DNA from: Yamagishiella unicocca
Lineage: Eukaryota > Chlorophyta > Chlorophyceae > Chlamydomonadales > Volvocaceae
Length of the DNA stretch: 64,000 nucleotides
Assembly: GCA_003116995.1 (NCBI GenBank)
Contig: BDSL01000015.1
Location: 1-64,000 of the forward strand
Direction: 5' to 3'
This document shows positions 24,401 to 39,400 of this stretch, in pieces. Each line of letters begins with the position of its first letter. The first letter of the stretch is position 1. The notes beneath the pieces are model-generated. The model saw nothing but the letters and a program-made list of their open reading frames with translations. It was not told the origin of the DNA and ran no database searches. The position numbers were made by a program, and so were the translations under genes.

Positions 24401-27400
24401 CAGGGCGGCTGCCTAATGTTGATGGGCCCGTGACGTAGTGTGCGTTCCGCGCACGGCCCCGTTACAGTCGAGGTAGCCCAGCCTTGTTTGTTCCGTGCGG
24501 CGTGCAGCCGCAGCGCGGACAGGCGGGCTCTGCACCCCTGGACGGAGATGTGCTTGGCGCTCGCGCCGCGTCCTGTATTCGTGGGCCACCGGTCCGGCCG
24601 CACCTGCGACAGCGCCAGCACGTTGAAGTGACGCAGGAAGCGGTTGGTGACGAAGGTGCGGCCGCCGCCTGGAGGACCCATGGCCGCCACCAGCTGCACG
24701 TCCACCAGCGTCCGGAAGGCGTTGTCGCGGCCGTACCAGCCGCCCTGGTCCAGCGCCTGGCGCAGCAGCTCAATGGGAGGCTGCGCGCCGTAGCCCTCCT
24801 TGGCGGGCATGTTGAGGTCGTCCACGAAGAGCACGGCCCTGGAGAGAGACACAGGTCGCAGGCACCAGGTAAGGGTTAACGGTCAGGCACGGGGTTACGG
24901 GCAGGACACGCGCCCAGGCGTCACGGGTAGGGAGGGGGCCGCGGCCAGGACGAGGGATTTGGGGCTACGGGTAAGGGACATGGCCAGGACCTGCGCCCAG
25001 AGCCCCAAAAGGCCTTCCCAGCAGCCCTGCCTTCCAAGCGAACAGCAGCGGTGGTGCCATAGCATCAGACCCTGAGAGGCCTGGCGCCCATACCTCGCCG
25101 CCCACCTCACCTGCGGCCCACCGGCGGCCCATACACTCCCTTGCGCCGCTTGTCGAGGCGGCCGTCCACCTGGTCCTGCGCCATGTTGGCGGTGGTCCTG
25201 GCGGAGAAGGTCACGAAGATGGGCGTCCACTTGTCCTTGGGCAGGTTGGACACCAGGTGGCGATTGATGTAGGTGGACTTGCCGGTGCCGGTGGGGCCCA
25301 CCATCAGCAGCGGCTGGTTGTTCTGCAGCGCGGTGTCCAGCAGGAAGGTGTACCTGGGGGCCGGCAGGGGCACGGGGGGGTTGTAATCAAAGCCCGTGCG
25401 CTAGGAGGCCGGGGCACGGGGGGGTGGAGGGGGGAGAGGGGGGGAGAAGGGGCCCCAAGGGTTGGGATGGGCGCATGGCGAGCGTGTACCGCCAAAGACG
25501 AGAGTGACACGCGCCGTGGCGAGTCCATTGGGCGGCCGCGGCACAGCAAACCCGCACAAACAGCGGTATCGCGGCTGAGCTGTAGATTAACACAGCATGC
25601 ACAAGGCGAAACACGAGCTTTTGTAGGAGCCAATCCATGGAAAACACCCAGCACCGCAGAGACCCTAGCTGCCCGGCCGCCCGCCGCACGTGCCTGGCCG
25701 AGTCCTTGGTGGGAATGATGATGTCCGCGAACTGTGCGTCCGCGGGGATGTCCAGCTCCGGGATGGTGTCCGTCCACAGCTGCCAGCTGCCGGGCACCAG
25801 GCCCCTGCCGCTGCCGCGCTTCTGCAGCGCGAAGTCAAACACCGTGGCGCCATTGTCGGGCGGCGGCGGCGGGATGGACATGTGCACCTTGAGGCTGGGG
25901 TTGACGTAGTCCTGCGGACGCAGAGCGCGTGGTAGTGGCGCGTTATCGTTCCACAAATAAGGGAAGGGAAAAGAGGGTATTGGCGCGTGCGTGGGGGGGG
26001 GCAAGGGTGCGTGCTGGTGGGTGTGTCAGTGGAGAAGCATGTGTGGAGGACGGTGCCGGTCCGCCAGCCTCAGCGAGCAAGCGTTAGCGAGCAAGCAAGG
26101 GGAGACGGGGTTTCGGATTTCGTACCAGGTAGCCGTCTGGGATGATGCCCGAGAGCATGCTGCGCAGGAAGCTGTCGAACTTGCGCCGGCTGTCGCCGTC
26201 GCCGGTGCAGCCCACCGACCACACCAGCGCGAACAGGAAGGCCGCCTCCACCAGGATGATCTTGGTGTTGTCGTCGTACGAGTACCCTGCGGGTTCGGGT
26301 GCCAGGCGGGGGTTGCGGTGTCAGGCGGGCCGGGGACTGCAATGCGTCTGGCCCCACAGCCCCATCCAGGATAGCAAGCGCAACATCCCTCAAGGCCGTG
26401 TTGACGGCTGCGAAATTCCCTGAGCTCTACCCACCTGGTGGGACGTCCTCGTCGCCTTGCGACCGCGCGATAGGCTTCTCCTCCTCCGGCTCGCCATCCT
26501 CGTCCACCGCCGGCGCTGCCGGGTCAGCCCCCTCAGCCGCCGCTGCTGCCGCCGCGCCCTCAGCGGCCGCGGCCGCGGCGGCCGCTGCGGACTTCTCAGC
26601 CTCCAGGGCAGCTGCCATGGCGCCCTTGTCGACCGAGTTAGGGTTTTGCGTGGGGCCGAAGTCATCCGAGAGCAGGCTGGCCATGAGGCGCATGGTGGTG
26701 CGGGCCAGGCCGATGTCCTCCGTGGGGCTGACCTCCTTGGCGTCCTTGCGGACAAACCTGGTGGCAGTGAGGACGGAGGGTGGTGGTGGTCACGGATACC
26801 CTCAGCAGCTAGACCCAGGCATGGCAGCGCCAAGGAGGGAACAGGTTGGCACTGAGGCTATAGCTCGCGACGCGCGCAAGCGGCTGGAGGGGATGTAAGT
26901 CGGTGTCTGGAGCGACACACGGCGGTGCACAGCGTATCTTGGCTACCGGTAACGTTGGTTCTCGTTTGTTTGGGCATGGATAATTGCGGGAACGCAGCTG
27001 TCGGGACGACCTCACCTGAGGCAGGGCGGCATGAGCCACTCGAACAGCTGCTCCACGTGCTTGCGGACCTTGGGGCCTATGCTTCGTGGAAGGGTGGCCA
27101 GCCAGCTGATCAGCAGCGGGTTCCAGCCCAGTTGGTGCGGCTCCAAATACACCATGCCGCAGCGGGACACCGTCGCCGGGGAGGCGACCGCCAGGTCCCC
27201 CACCTAAGAGGGATGGGGAGATGGGCCGTGGAGGCGAGGGCGTTGGCCGGTGGCGGGTTAATGGATGTGGATATGGAGTTCGGGTACAGGGTAACCCGGG
27301 GAAGAAAGAAACAAAGGAGAAGGGTATGTATAGTATAGCCGGAGAAAAGGTAGGGCAGGTGTGGAGGTCTCTGCGTCGTGATTTGGCGGCTGGGAGGCGT

Positions 27401-30400
27401 GTGTGGCAGGGGTGGGGTGGACGGACGTCGTACCTCGAAGATCATGGACATGGTGCTGCTCATTTGGATGATCTCGCTGTTTGGCAGGCACAGCTTCTTG
27501 TTGTCGTCCAGCACCGTGTTCATGTTCTCAATCCAAATGGCGTCCACAGGGCCATCCAGCACGAGCCACTTGCGGTCCTCGCACGGGTCAGCGGCCAGGG
27601 ACCTGCGATGTTGCGAGATCGTCATGGAGTTCAGACGTGACGTTCCGTCCCACAAAAACACGTCACCCAGCCGACGGCCTAGCGCGGAGCATCCTCTCAT
27701 CCCAGTAGTCACGACAGGCTCGGCAACGGCTCTACCCAATAGCACGACTCCAAAGGCGTCGCAAATTGGCAATCGCATGTTAACGGCAGCGCACGAGGCT
27801 CTTGCGAGTGACACGGGGCTGCGGCCGACCGCGCTCCTCACGCCCCCTCACCGGTCCTTCCTAGTCGGTGCCGTCGCACGGGTTTTCCCCAGGTTTTCCC
27901 CCTCCCTCCCCCGGCACACCTGAAGGTCACCGCCAGCACGCCATCCTTCCACTCCTGCGTCGCCTTGTCGGTCTCGCCGTACAGCTGGCCCATGGTGACG
28001 CTCTTGGGGTTGATGGTGCGCACCTGCACCTTGTTGTACAGCGCGCCCGTCACGCCGCGCTCGTGCAGGTCGCTCAGCGCGCCCGCCAGCACCTTGAGGC
28101 TGGCGGTCTTGCCGCTGAAGGGCTGGCCCACAGTCATGAGGCCGTGGCGCACCACCACCATCTCGTACAGCTGGATGGTCTTCATGAGGAAGTACTGCGT
28201 GGGCTGCAGGTTGTGCAGCACGCACTGGCGCTTCATGGCCTCCGTTAGGTGGCCGTAGTCGGGCTCCGGCAGCACCACGCCTGGGTGTGTGGGTTGGTTT
28301 GAATGGGGGTTGCCGGTTGTTGGTTGTCGGTTGCCAGGAGAGGGCGTGCGACGGGGATGACGGCGCGGGTGCGCGAGCTAACAGGGCAGGAACGCAATGA
28401 AGGCCAGGCCGCGCACGTCATGCCCGCGCGCGCGAAGGTCGAACAAAAGGTCAGTGTAGCGCCAACTTGTTAATGTACGCGAAGGCATATCATCGCGTGC
28501 GCACCAATACTGCCTCCGCCATCCGGCGGGGCGGCCTGCCGCCGGCGCTCACCTGGGAAGAGGTCCGACACGATGCCGTTGAACAGCGGTACGTCGTGCG
28601 ACAGGAACTTGCACAGGTTGACGTCGATGATGGAGCGGAGCATCAGCACGAACTCGTCGCTGTCAGGGAAGCGGCGCTTTAGGTTGCCGGCGGCGCGCAG
28701 CACGGCCATGACAGCACGCATGCCTGCAGCACGCACGTACACAGCCCATTGCACAGCGGTAGGTTAATACACAGGCCATTCGAGGGACGTCAAAACAGAT
28801 GCGGACGTGCATCGTGACGTATACCTCAGCGGTGGGAACAACGATGGAACCATGGAATGTCTCCCAAGCAAGGGCAAAAGGCTGGAGCCGATGGGCAGTT
28901 GGTTATCTGCAGGGGTTCGTAAGGGTGTTACGCACCGTAGTCGTAGTGGTCCTGGCTGGACAGCTGCTCTGAGCACAGCTTGTACGTCGCCACGATCTTG
29001 CGAGCGCACTCGCGGGCTTGCAGGTAGCCGTTGCTGTAGAGCATGATTTCAGAAATGAGTGCGTAGTCGGGGACCATCATCGCCACGGTACGGAACAGGG
29101 CCTGGAGGTGCAAGCGACGGGACGGTGGGGCAGGACAGGGGAGGGTGGGGCAGGACAGTGTGCAAGCGACGGGACGGTGGGGCTAAATAATGTGCGAGAC
29201 ACGGTGGAAGATTGGGCTGGGAGCATGGATTATGGGTGGTTGAGGTTCAGAAATATGTTGGACTACGAGGGCAGAGGTCGGACAGTGTTGGGAGGTGCTA
29301 CGGCAATGGACAAGTTAGGTTGGCGTTTCTCCTTAATGGGCTCGGGGCTCACAGCGGGCGCAACGAGGACTCGAATGGGGCGCCTGCTTGCTCGGCGACT
29401 GCTGTGCCGCCCTCCCCACCGACTCACCTTCAGGTTGTCCGGTAGCTCGGAGCGGCCCGCGTAGCCGGGGTTCATGGTGATGAAGACGTTGCACGTGGGG
29501 CGCAGCGGCAGCTCGGTGCCCTCAAAGAAGAACGACTTGACGCGCTGCTTGACTGCCAGCTGGATCTCCAGGACCTGAACGTGACGGCGTCAGCAGCCGA
29601 GGGGGAGGCCGTGGCGACACGGTGCTGTGCACATAGGGATCCAAGCGCGGCTCCGAAGCTACAACTGCTGCCATAGTGGGAGTGCAACCTTTGGTAGGGC
29701 CATGTGATCCAATGCCCCAGCCACCCAGCTGGCATGCCTATCACCAGCGCAGCGCCGCCCAGGGCCCCGTTCAGGCCCCGACCCACCTGCTGCGCCACCA
29801 CCGACAGCACTTCCAGGTCGATGCGGTTGAACTCGTCGAAGCAAGCCCAGGCTCCGCTGCTGGCCAGGCCCTTGAAGAACTTGGCCATGGTCTGGGGCCA
29901 GAAGGCAGTGCAGGGTAGCAAGGCAAGGCGTCAGCGACGAGCGCGAACCGGCCGGATGAAAGCAATTTCAGGACGTGCCAAGCCAGGACGAACGCTTTGC
30001 AAAGGATATCGAGAAGTTTAAGCACTGATCGCTGTGTGCGGTGCACGCAGTTTGCAGCAGTAGTCAGGCTTTGTGTGTTGCGCTTGCGGTTAGCTGGCGT
30101 TATCCCCCGCGACTGGCGCGGGTAGTTATGTACACGACCCCGCCCCCATCGTACATGCGCCAGCTATCCTACTCATGTCGTATAACCGGGTCCTAATGCC
30201 ACCCCCCATTGTACCTGGTAGTCCAACGTGTCTGAGCAGTTGAACACAACGCACTGGCGGGCGAGCGCCTTCGCTAAATCCTTTGTGGTCTCCGTCTTGC
30301 CCGTGCCAGCGGGACTGCGCCAGACGGACGGAAGAACGTGGGGGGATCATACAAATGACACGTCAGCGCGGAGAGAAGCATGTTGTGGCGGAGACACATC

Positions 30401-33400
30401 CAGACTTGCGATGGAGATACATCCAGACGTTAACGCGGTCATTCACCCTTCAGGGCTTCATCAATGATGACTCAAGCACCATTTTGCTCAAAGCAAAGGA
30501 CCGTATCGCTCGCGGGCGCCGACGCAGCTGCTGCGCGGTGCTTACCCCTCCGGCGCGCCTCCCAGGTTGAGGTGGATGGCGCTGATGAGTGTCCGGTAGC
30601 AGCGGTCCGTCAGCGGCGTCACCACCAGGCGCATGCTGTTGCCCAGATACTCGTAGCCATACTCCACCTCGGCGTTCATCATGCGGACCATGATGGTGCC
30701 CTCCTCGTCCTCCACCTGCGAGTGGCCCTTCACCTGCACACACGGCACGCACGCACGCATTTAGGAAGAGGAACACGTAAGCGCCAGGGCATGCAATGTT
30801 TTCTCGCAGTTGTATAGGTGCCGTCTTACCCTAGGCGCCCGCCCTAGGCACCTGCAGGCCTTTGCTTGACATTGCCACAAAGCGAAACAGGCGCCCCCAA
30901 CCCCGGCAACCGCCACAGTGCCGGGACAGGGATGCGCAACCCACCCACCCACCCACCAAAGGTCATATTACGACCTTCGGCTTTAGTATCCCCAACCCAG
31001 TTCTCCAGCATGAATCTCAAAACGCCTGTTCTAAACGGTTTTTTCGGGCATCCACGGGTCGTCCTCGAAACCCACCCACCAATCCTTCAGTGGGTGGTTT
31101 CTCCTCCTCATGTGCCCAGCCCGCTATCCTACGCCACCCACCTCCCAGTACATGCGCAGCTGGCTGAGCCAGCTGAAGTGGTTGGGGTCGCCCGCCACGG
31201 CCTTCTCCGCAGCCAGCGCCACCACCACGTCGCGCGCGTGCACGTCCATCACCACCAGGGCGCTCAGCGTGGCGCGATTGAGCTTGGACAGCTCGCCGCG
31301 CACTAGCGAGACGATGTTCCCCAGCTGCAAGGTGTTGCGGTCGGCGCACTCGGCCAGGGCGCCCGGGGCGGGGCTGGTGATGGCGGCCACCACCTCCTGC
31401 GAGGAAAAATAAGGGCGAGTGCGGTAAAGGGTGGTGAGAGGTATTGGAGGGTGGTTGCCATGCATGGGCGTCTATCACGGGGCAGCAATTTACCTGCCTG
31501 GTGCCTGGCTCCATGCTTTCAGTGTGCGGTACTGGGAGTAGTGCAACACGGGCAGACTGGACGTGGTGTTGCCTGGGTGCTTGGCAGTGCGCTCCAGGAA
31601 CACCCCCCTCCCTCCTGCTGTGTTCATCATAGTTGACGCCCCCAACCGCTCCCAGCTGGTTGCGAACCGGGCTGCATTGCTTTCCGCCCCTCCCCTTGTC
31701 CTTTCCACGGACGGCTCTGCTCACCCGTGTCCAGAAGATGGCCGTCACCACCAGCACCACCTGGCCCGGCCACTCCAGCACCCAGCGCTCGCGGGGCACC
31801 TTGGGATAGCTCAACACGCCGCGGCGGCACGACTCCAGCACCGACTCCACCATGCCCGCCTCCACCTGCACATCAGCGCCCGGCCATAAGGCGACAGGTC
31901 AGGGAACAGGAGCACAGCCTTAGCACCGCCGAGGGGCCAAGCCACATTCCATGTAACGCACCGCGGTCCCAGGGCAAACGTAAAGCCCTGCCAAAGTACC
32001 GGCAATGGGTTGCGTACGTAGCTGTGCAATGGCGACGGAGGCGTCCTGCCAAAGTACCGGCAATGGGTTGCGTACGTAGCTGTGCAATGGCGAATGAAGC
32101 GACGGGGCAATGGGTGCGGAGGAGCGCAGCGACTGCCGGCCGGCCCCACCTCCACCAGCCACTTCTCGACGCTGCCGTTTGCGTCCCCGGGCTTGATCTT
32201 GGTCTTGAGCGGCACCACCTCGCCCTCGCAACTGACCATGCCGGTGATCTCTGCCCCGCCGTTCTCGAAGCGCAGCTTGTCGATGCCCTCGAAGCACTTC
32301 TTAAGGTGCGGCTGGACACGCGTCGGATCCTTGGTCTCCGAAAGGATCTGCAGGGGGAGGGTGCGACATGTACGGGACACACGACAAGGGGAACTTAGAT
32401 GCCGGACATGCCGAGAAGTATGCCGTACGTCACGACAACAGGGGAACGACGGGCACGCCGATCAGTTTATGCAGTGAGGGACTGGAAATGGGGAACAGCG
32501 CGTTATGTGCTTCCGACCCACCTCGAGCATTTCGTCGTTTGAGAGGAAGAAGAAGCGCGGGAAGGCCAGGCGCTTGAGCTCCAGGTAGGCCGCCAGACCC
32601 TTTTGGATCTCCTCAAGCAGCCGGTTGGCCTCCTGCACGCGGAGGCGATCAGGGGGTATGGGGTTAGGGAAAAGCTTGGGAGCCGTAATGTCGCTCATCG
32701 TCCACCATAAAATCACACCCACTGCACCGCCAAGCGGCCTGAAGTCGGTCCTCCCCCGAATAGCTACACATCGCTTCGTGTGACAATGGGCCCCAACGCC
32801 CGCAACCCCGCCTTCCCCACTTGCGCTTTCCCGCCCTGCCCCGCCCTGTCCCCCGACCTGCAGCGCCACCAGTTTCTCACGCTCCTCCGCAACCGAGGTA
32901 CACGTCGGCGACTGGGACGTCGACTCCATCAGCTCGCGCCACGACTGCGCCGTACGGCAGAATGGGTAAGGAAAATTTAAGGCAGGGTCCAGCACCTGGC
33001 CGCCGTGGCGCGACCAAACGGTGTACAAGCATGCCTTGCGATGCCGGAGCCAGGTCTTGGCGGGCGGCTCGCGACGAACGCACATGACGGCTGATGCCCT
33101 TCCTGCAAGCTTGCACCCACCGCCCAATCCCTGCCCACTGTTGCTTCCTCCTCTCGTGCCTCCCTCTCACCCCGTCTTCCTCGTTTCCTCGGCCCCCGCA
33201 CCTGGTCCACAATCTGGAACTTCTCTCCTTCCTCTGGCATCTGCTTGAGGATGTCCGGCGAGCTGAAGATCGGCTCTAGGTACTGCCAGGTCGCTTGGCA
33301 GACCAGCCAGTTGTCCAGCATGTCCTGCAGCCACGAAAACAGCGAGACAAATATCAACGGGATGAGTTCATCCATAGCACAGGCCTCTACTAGCAAAGCC

Positions 33401-36400
33401 AGCAGTGGCTTCGGGGCCTGTTGCGCCCCGCCAGCAAACGCACCTGCAGCGTGGTGAGCATGGCCTCCCACTTGTTGGCCTGCGCCTCCAGGGGCTTAAT
33501 GTACGGCGAGGCGCGCATGGCCTGCGTCTTGACGATCTGGTCGTCCAGCAGGGCCTGGATCTCGTCCGTGCCTCCCAAGATGAAGGTCCCGCTGCGCATT
33601 GCAGCAGGAGAGCAAAGGGCGCAAGGAATGCACTTGCAGTTAGGCCAGCTTTTTGCGGCCATTCCAGCACGGCAGCTGTCCTTGTTGGATGGTGTACTGT
33701 AGACGCCCGGTGCCTCGTCATTGGCTCCTAGCCCACGGTGACTACTGTCTTCTACGCGCTGCTATTTTGAAACCTGGCCGCCACCCTCCACCAGCCAGCC
33801 AGCAGTGGCTTTCGCCAACTCGCCCTTCCGTATCGCGCGACAACCATCAGCCGACCAGCGAAAAGACCGATACCGGCACTTACGTGTCCTTATACTCGAT
33901 GCACCGGAACTCCACGCCCTGCCAGTCCTTGTCCATCTTCTCCATGACCTTCTCCAGACTGTACTCCTTGGACGCCACGCCGCTGATAGACTGCACGGGT
34001 CGCATACCCAAGGCGGCCGCCGTACGGGCTTGCGTTAGCTACTCGGCTTACACCCAAGAGTCAAACCGCAAACTGAAGTACATCAAAGGAATGGTGCTGA
34101 GAATTACTGGTCAGGCGCGGTGCTATGACGCACTCGTTGCAGTGAATCCACGGAACGTGCGTTCCGAGTATGAGCCCGCGGGGGCCGGCACGTCTGCGGT
34201 TGTTGCTTCGGGTCGCCGCGTGCTCTGCCGCCGACTTACCGAGATGGGCTCACACCGGTCCAGGGCATTGTACTGAAGCAGCATGCGCACGGAGAAGGGC
34301 GCGTAGCCGATGCCGTTGTCGTTGGGCGGGATGTCTGCGTCGATGAGCTTGAAGATCTGCTCCCAGTGCCGCGACTTGAGCGCCGGGTTGGCCAGCTCCT
34401 CCACCAGCGGCAGGATCTGCTTGAAGTCGTCGATGCAGTCCTTGAGCCGCATCACCACCTGCGCACCGAGGCGAGCCATGACGTGATGACAATGAGGTGC
34501 TGAGTGGGGTCTGAGTCTGACGAGCGAAGCTGAGCGGGCACCAATTCACATCCAAACGCGTAGCTGTAGCTAGCAACAAACAACCCGGAGCAAAACGAAT
34601 GGTGCAACGGGCGCAGTGGTGCGATGACGTGCCTCCCGTTCGTCGTGCCGCGCTCGCCCCGGCCCCCAACCGCCCTCCCCGCCCCTCCTCTTTACTCCCT
34701 TGCTCCGCGCCGTCGCCCCCCCTTCAGCCAGACCCCTCCGCCCCACCCCACCCCACCTGGTCCTCCTTGGCCGCCTTGCCCATCTTGTAGGCGCGCTGCG
34801 CGTACTCCTCCACCTCGCTGCGGATGCTCTCGATGGACATCTGCGACGCACCGCCTTCGTCCAGGATGGGGTCCTCCGTCCAGTTGTGGCTCTTCTCCAT
34901 GAAGTCGTACAGGCTCTTCCACAGCTGGTACTTGGCGTTGGCCTCCTTCTCCACGGAGGTGAGGTCCGCGAAGGCGTCTGGCTCCAGCTCGAAGAGCATC
35001 TGGAGGAGGGGCAGCGGGCGGGAGCGGCACCGGGCACGATGACGTCGTCGTGGAAACTCCGCCGGCGGCAGATCTCCTTATGAGGGGAAGGGCCGATTTC
35101 TGCGGCCAGCTGCCTGCCGGCCCGCCGCTGCCGCGTCTTACCTGGTACTCCTTGTACGTGTCGCATGCTGTGGAGAGGTCCCGCAGCTGCGACAGCACGC
35201 CCTCCAGGTCCACCAGCACCGTCTCCGCGTCGGCATCGGGGTTGACATAGTCGCCTAAGGAGAGGAGCGGACACTGCAGGTTCAGTACGCGCGCTGTTGG
35301 GTTGCTTTCCTCCGTCAGACAAAAAGGAGACAAGCGTGGAGCCTTCCGTCCATCGCATAACACAGCGGTAGCATCCAGGACACAGCCTTTGCGCCCAGCC
35401 TCCCACCTTTATTGAGCGACGCCATGATGTTGTTGAGCTCCTCGTGCGTGCGGGTGATGTTGGCCGCCAGGGAGTCCATCTGGACGGACTTGTGGTCGGC
35501 CATGAACTCCTTTCCAGTGGTCAGCTCCGTAACAAAAGTGCTAGCGGACTCGCGCAGGTCGTCGTGCTTAACGGCGTCCGTGGTACCGACCTACAGGGCG
35601 GCATCATTTTGTTCAGCGTGGAAATTTAGGTTTTGGAAATTGTCTCGTGAGAGTGTGAGCAAGTAGGTCTCGCGGAGAGGCATCCGCAAACTATCTGCGA
35701 TAAGACGCCGTGGCGTTTTTAATGTGGGGCCAGGAAACGGAGGCCCAGCGCTTCGGGGTCTGCCACCGCCGCCTACCTTCTGCTCGTACGCCACGAGCAT
35801 GTCGTACATATCGTCCACCTGTGCGGCTGCTGCCAGCACGTGCTTCTTGCTCTCGACCTGCTTGGCATGCATGACCTGGTAGGCCATGAACTCGTCCAGG
35901 GCAGAGGGGCGGGCCTGCGCGCGTTGAAGCACGGGAGAGATGGGGGCATATCGGAAGCGGAGGCCAAAAATCACTGCAGAGCAGCACCCGCAACAAGACA
36001 ATGAAACTCGCCGTAGCTCCCGTATGGGATCAGCTGCACACGAAAAGGCACGACTAGTCGGCTTGGAACAATATGGAGGTAAGAGCACGACTGTCGTAGC
36101 CGCTTCGCTGCCCTCCTTCCCTCGCATCTTTTGCCCTAAATGCTGCCACTGCCCCCCCCCTCCACCTGAAGCATGTAACCCCGCCACCTGAAGCATGTAA
36201 CCCCCGCCACCCGAAGCATGTAGCTCCCGCCACCTGAAGCAACGGGTTTTACTCGTGCACGGGCTGTCCTCGCAACCCACCTGGAGCAGCGCGATGCGCG
36301 TGTTGACGTCCTCCAGCACCGATAGGCAGGTATCGCGAGCCATTGTGAGCAGCAGCCCCTTAATCCGCTCCAGGGTGGTTTGCGTGATGGGCAAAAGGTC

Positions 36401-39400
36401 GTTGCGCAGGATCTTGCTGTCCACGTACAGGCAGCCCACGACCTGGACATGGGGTACCGTAACAAGGAGAGGCGGAGGTAGGCAGAGGTTTGCGTCGTCG
36501 GGGGAGGGAAGCCTAACACGCCTCACTTGGCGACCTTGATCCTCCTTATGTAATTCAGCGCCTTGGGGGCGCGATCTTGCGTCCCAACACATCGTGTCAC
36601 TGGGCAGGAGCCAAACCGGTGCCTCACACGTGCCTACCACACGGCGGGGGCCGCATGGGTGCGACGCGCGACTCACGTTTGTGATCTTCATCCGCTCCAG
36701 CTCCAATCGCCACTCGCGCTGCTTGTGCATGTCACGGCGGATTTCGCGCAGGCTCTTGGGCTTGCTCGAGTATGCCTCGTAGCTCCACGTACGACCAAAG
36801 TCGTACACCATCCGGTAGCCCTCGAAAAGCTGAAGCGCACGAGGTACGGAGGCAAGGGCCGGGCAGACAGTGAGGTCTCCAGGGTTTTGCTTGGCGTTAG
36901 CACAAGCAGTCTTCGTGTTGTATGCATGGGTCAAGCGTGTTTGCGGCACACGCTTATTCGCACTTAAAGAGTGCGGCTTTGGTGAACGCCCTGACACATC
37001 CGGGTGGGCACAGTCGCAAGTAGCCCCTCATATCAGCAACATTCAACCCTGTGCATGCCGCCCACCATCGGCCTGTGTCTTCTGCAGGTCGTTTGCCGGG
37101 ATAACGTGCCGCAGCGCCCAAGATCAGGCCTTGACACACACCCCACACAAGCCAAGGCACCAATACGCGTTTCGCTAGGCGCTGCAGTACAACTCCCCGC
37201 GTAGCCGTTGCAAGTGCAGCGCTGCGACGCTCCATTCCTGCCAGATGCGATCCACTCGCTACCCGGCGCACCTTTACGTACTCCCGTGCGGAGGCGAAGC
37301 CGTCCTGAATGCTGTCGATGACGGAGTCGCGTAGCACGTTAAAGTAGGGAGAGGCGCGGATGACGGAGGTGGGGTTGAGGCCGGACGGCTTGCCCTCGAA
37401 GTACTGCGCGAAAGCGCGCATGAAAATCAGCCGCGGCGCCTGTTGGGCCAGGCCGATGATGCCCTCAATCACGTTGTTCATCTCCTCCGCCATCTGATAG
37501 TTGCGGGCGGGTGCAGGGTAAGCGGGCCACAGGGAGGGACGGAGCCGGGATAAGCGTTGCATCAGGTACGATGACAGGTGATGGCATACGCCATACACCG
37601 GTAATGCGGACAGAGAAGTAAAGATGGATACCCCAGTCTCCTGTGCCCGTCGCTGACTTGACGCAGGCACGTACCACCGTGTCGTCTGGCGTGAAGGTGA
37701 TGCCCTCGGGGATGAAGCCGATGGTGGTTATGAACACGCCCTTGGTCTGCTTGTCGGCCGACGTCTTGGGCGCGCTGAGCAAGTTGAGCACCTCCTCGGT
37801 CGTCGCTATCGCGCGGTCGATCACACCTGCAGGGGCCGGCCCGGAGTACGAAATTGGCAATCGCACAGACGCTGCGGGCAACACGACTCTGCGCAGCCGG
37901 GACTGGGCACATCCCAGCAGCAGCAAAGCAATCAGGTTGTTCAACAGGACAGCAGTATGGGAAGGTCGTCTGGCTTCCGTCGACTCCGCAGTGGAATGGT
38001 TGTCGACCACGCATCATCGATCACCCGGGTGGGCGACAGCAGCCACCGTAAGCAAAGTAAGTAGCCGTCAACTGACCCTGTAAGGTAAGGCAACCGCCAA
38101 CGACCCTGCGGCCCAGACCCCTCGACCCACCTTCCACGAAAAGGTAGTCCGCCAGGCGGATGAAGGAGCCCAGCATGGTCACCTCACGCATCACACGCGC
38201 GAAATTCTGCGCTCGCTCGATCTTCTCGCGCTTGATGGTGATCATTGGCCGTGCGCAGCCGGCGCTGCGTCCCTGCAGCAGCTCCACGCCCGTCGTGTCC
38301 TCCAGCTCCGCCTGGTCACGCACGCTTTGCTGGTACAGCCGCGCCTGTTTCTGCACCTCGCGGCACACGCGTTCTAGAACCTTCTGCACCTTCTCAACGA
38401 TCGCCTCGAGCGCGGGCTTGGCCTTGCCCTCGCGGGCAGTGACCTGAGCGGAGCGAGGCGAAGGCAAAGCGGACCGTTAGCGTGTTGTACCGATCCTTAC
38501 ATGTGCGTGATGTACACATGCCTGTGTAGGCAGCGACAATCACCCCTCACCAATCCGCAAACCGACAGGCAGTCCGGGCCTGCGATCCGGCCCCCGCATT
38601 GCTGCCTGCGGTGGTGACCCAACCTCGACAACGGCCGCATGCACGGCCTTCCGCGCTGTTTGACTTACTCCGCTCCTCCTAGGGATTTCATGTCTCGGTG
38701 CCGTGCGCCGCGGTTTCCCAGCTGACTGCCTTTCGCTTGCCGTGGCGTCGCGCCACCACACTCAGCCCGCAACGGCGTTACAAGAATGCCAGCCTACCCT
38801 TCGCCTGCTGTATCGCCTATATTGGCGGTCATCAGGGAACACAGGTGGGACTGGAGCTCGAGCACCCGTCGCCTGCTGTACCCATTCCCCGCCTGACCGC
38901 ACTACCGGAGGAGCCCCACCACCCTCGATCCGTCCCACCTGCAAATCGGCGTAGTCGTGGAGGATGATTGGATACGCGTTAGGGAGGCCGGCGAAGGGTG
39001 TGGCCCGGACCTCATCGACCGCCGCAACGATCTCCAAAAGGTGAGGGCAGAAGGTTCCCTTGGCGAGGAACAGGCTGCCCTCGATCTGCGATTTGACCTT
39101 ATTGAAGTTCTTTTGGCGGACGGCCTGTGAAGCGGGTAGCCGGATGGGCGTTTGTTGGGAAGAAATCACACAGCCAAAAGTCACGGAGCCCTTAGCAACA
39201 CGGCTGAAGAGGGCCTGTTGACGGCGAACAGAGGCAGGGCGCTAAACGGACACGTGGGACGACGAGGCGTGCTTGTAAAGGACGGCCGCCAGCTGAGCGC
39301 CGACCCTCCTACGCACGCGATGCTTCTGGCGGTGCACGGGATTTGCGTGCACAGACCTTATATCACGCCCAGAGTAACTAAATGGACCCCCCCCACACAT

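Noticed and set aside
36163..36242. CRISPR-like array
   Set aside because: 22-base units abut without unique spacers; ordinary intronic minisatellite.
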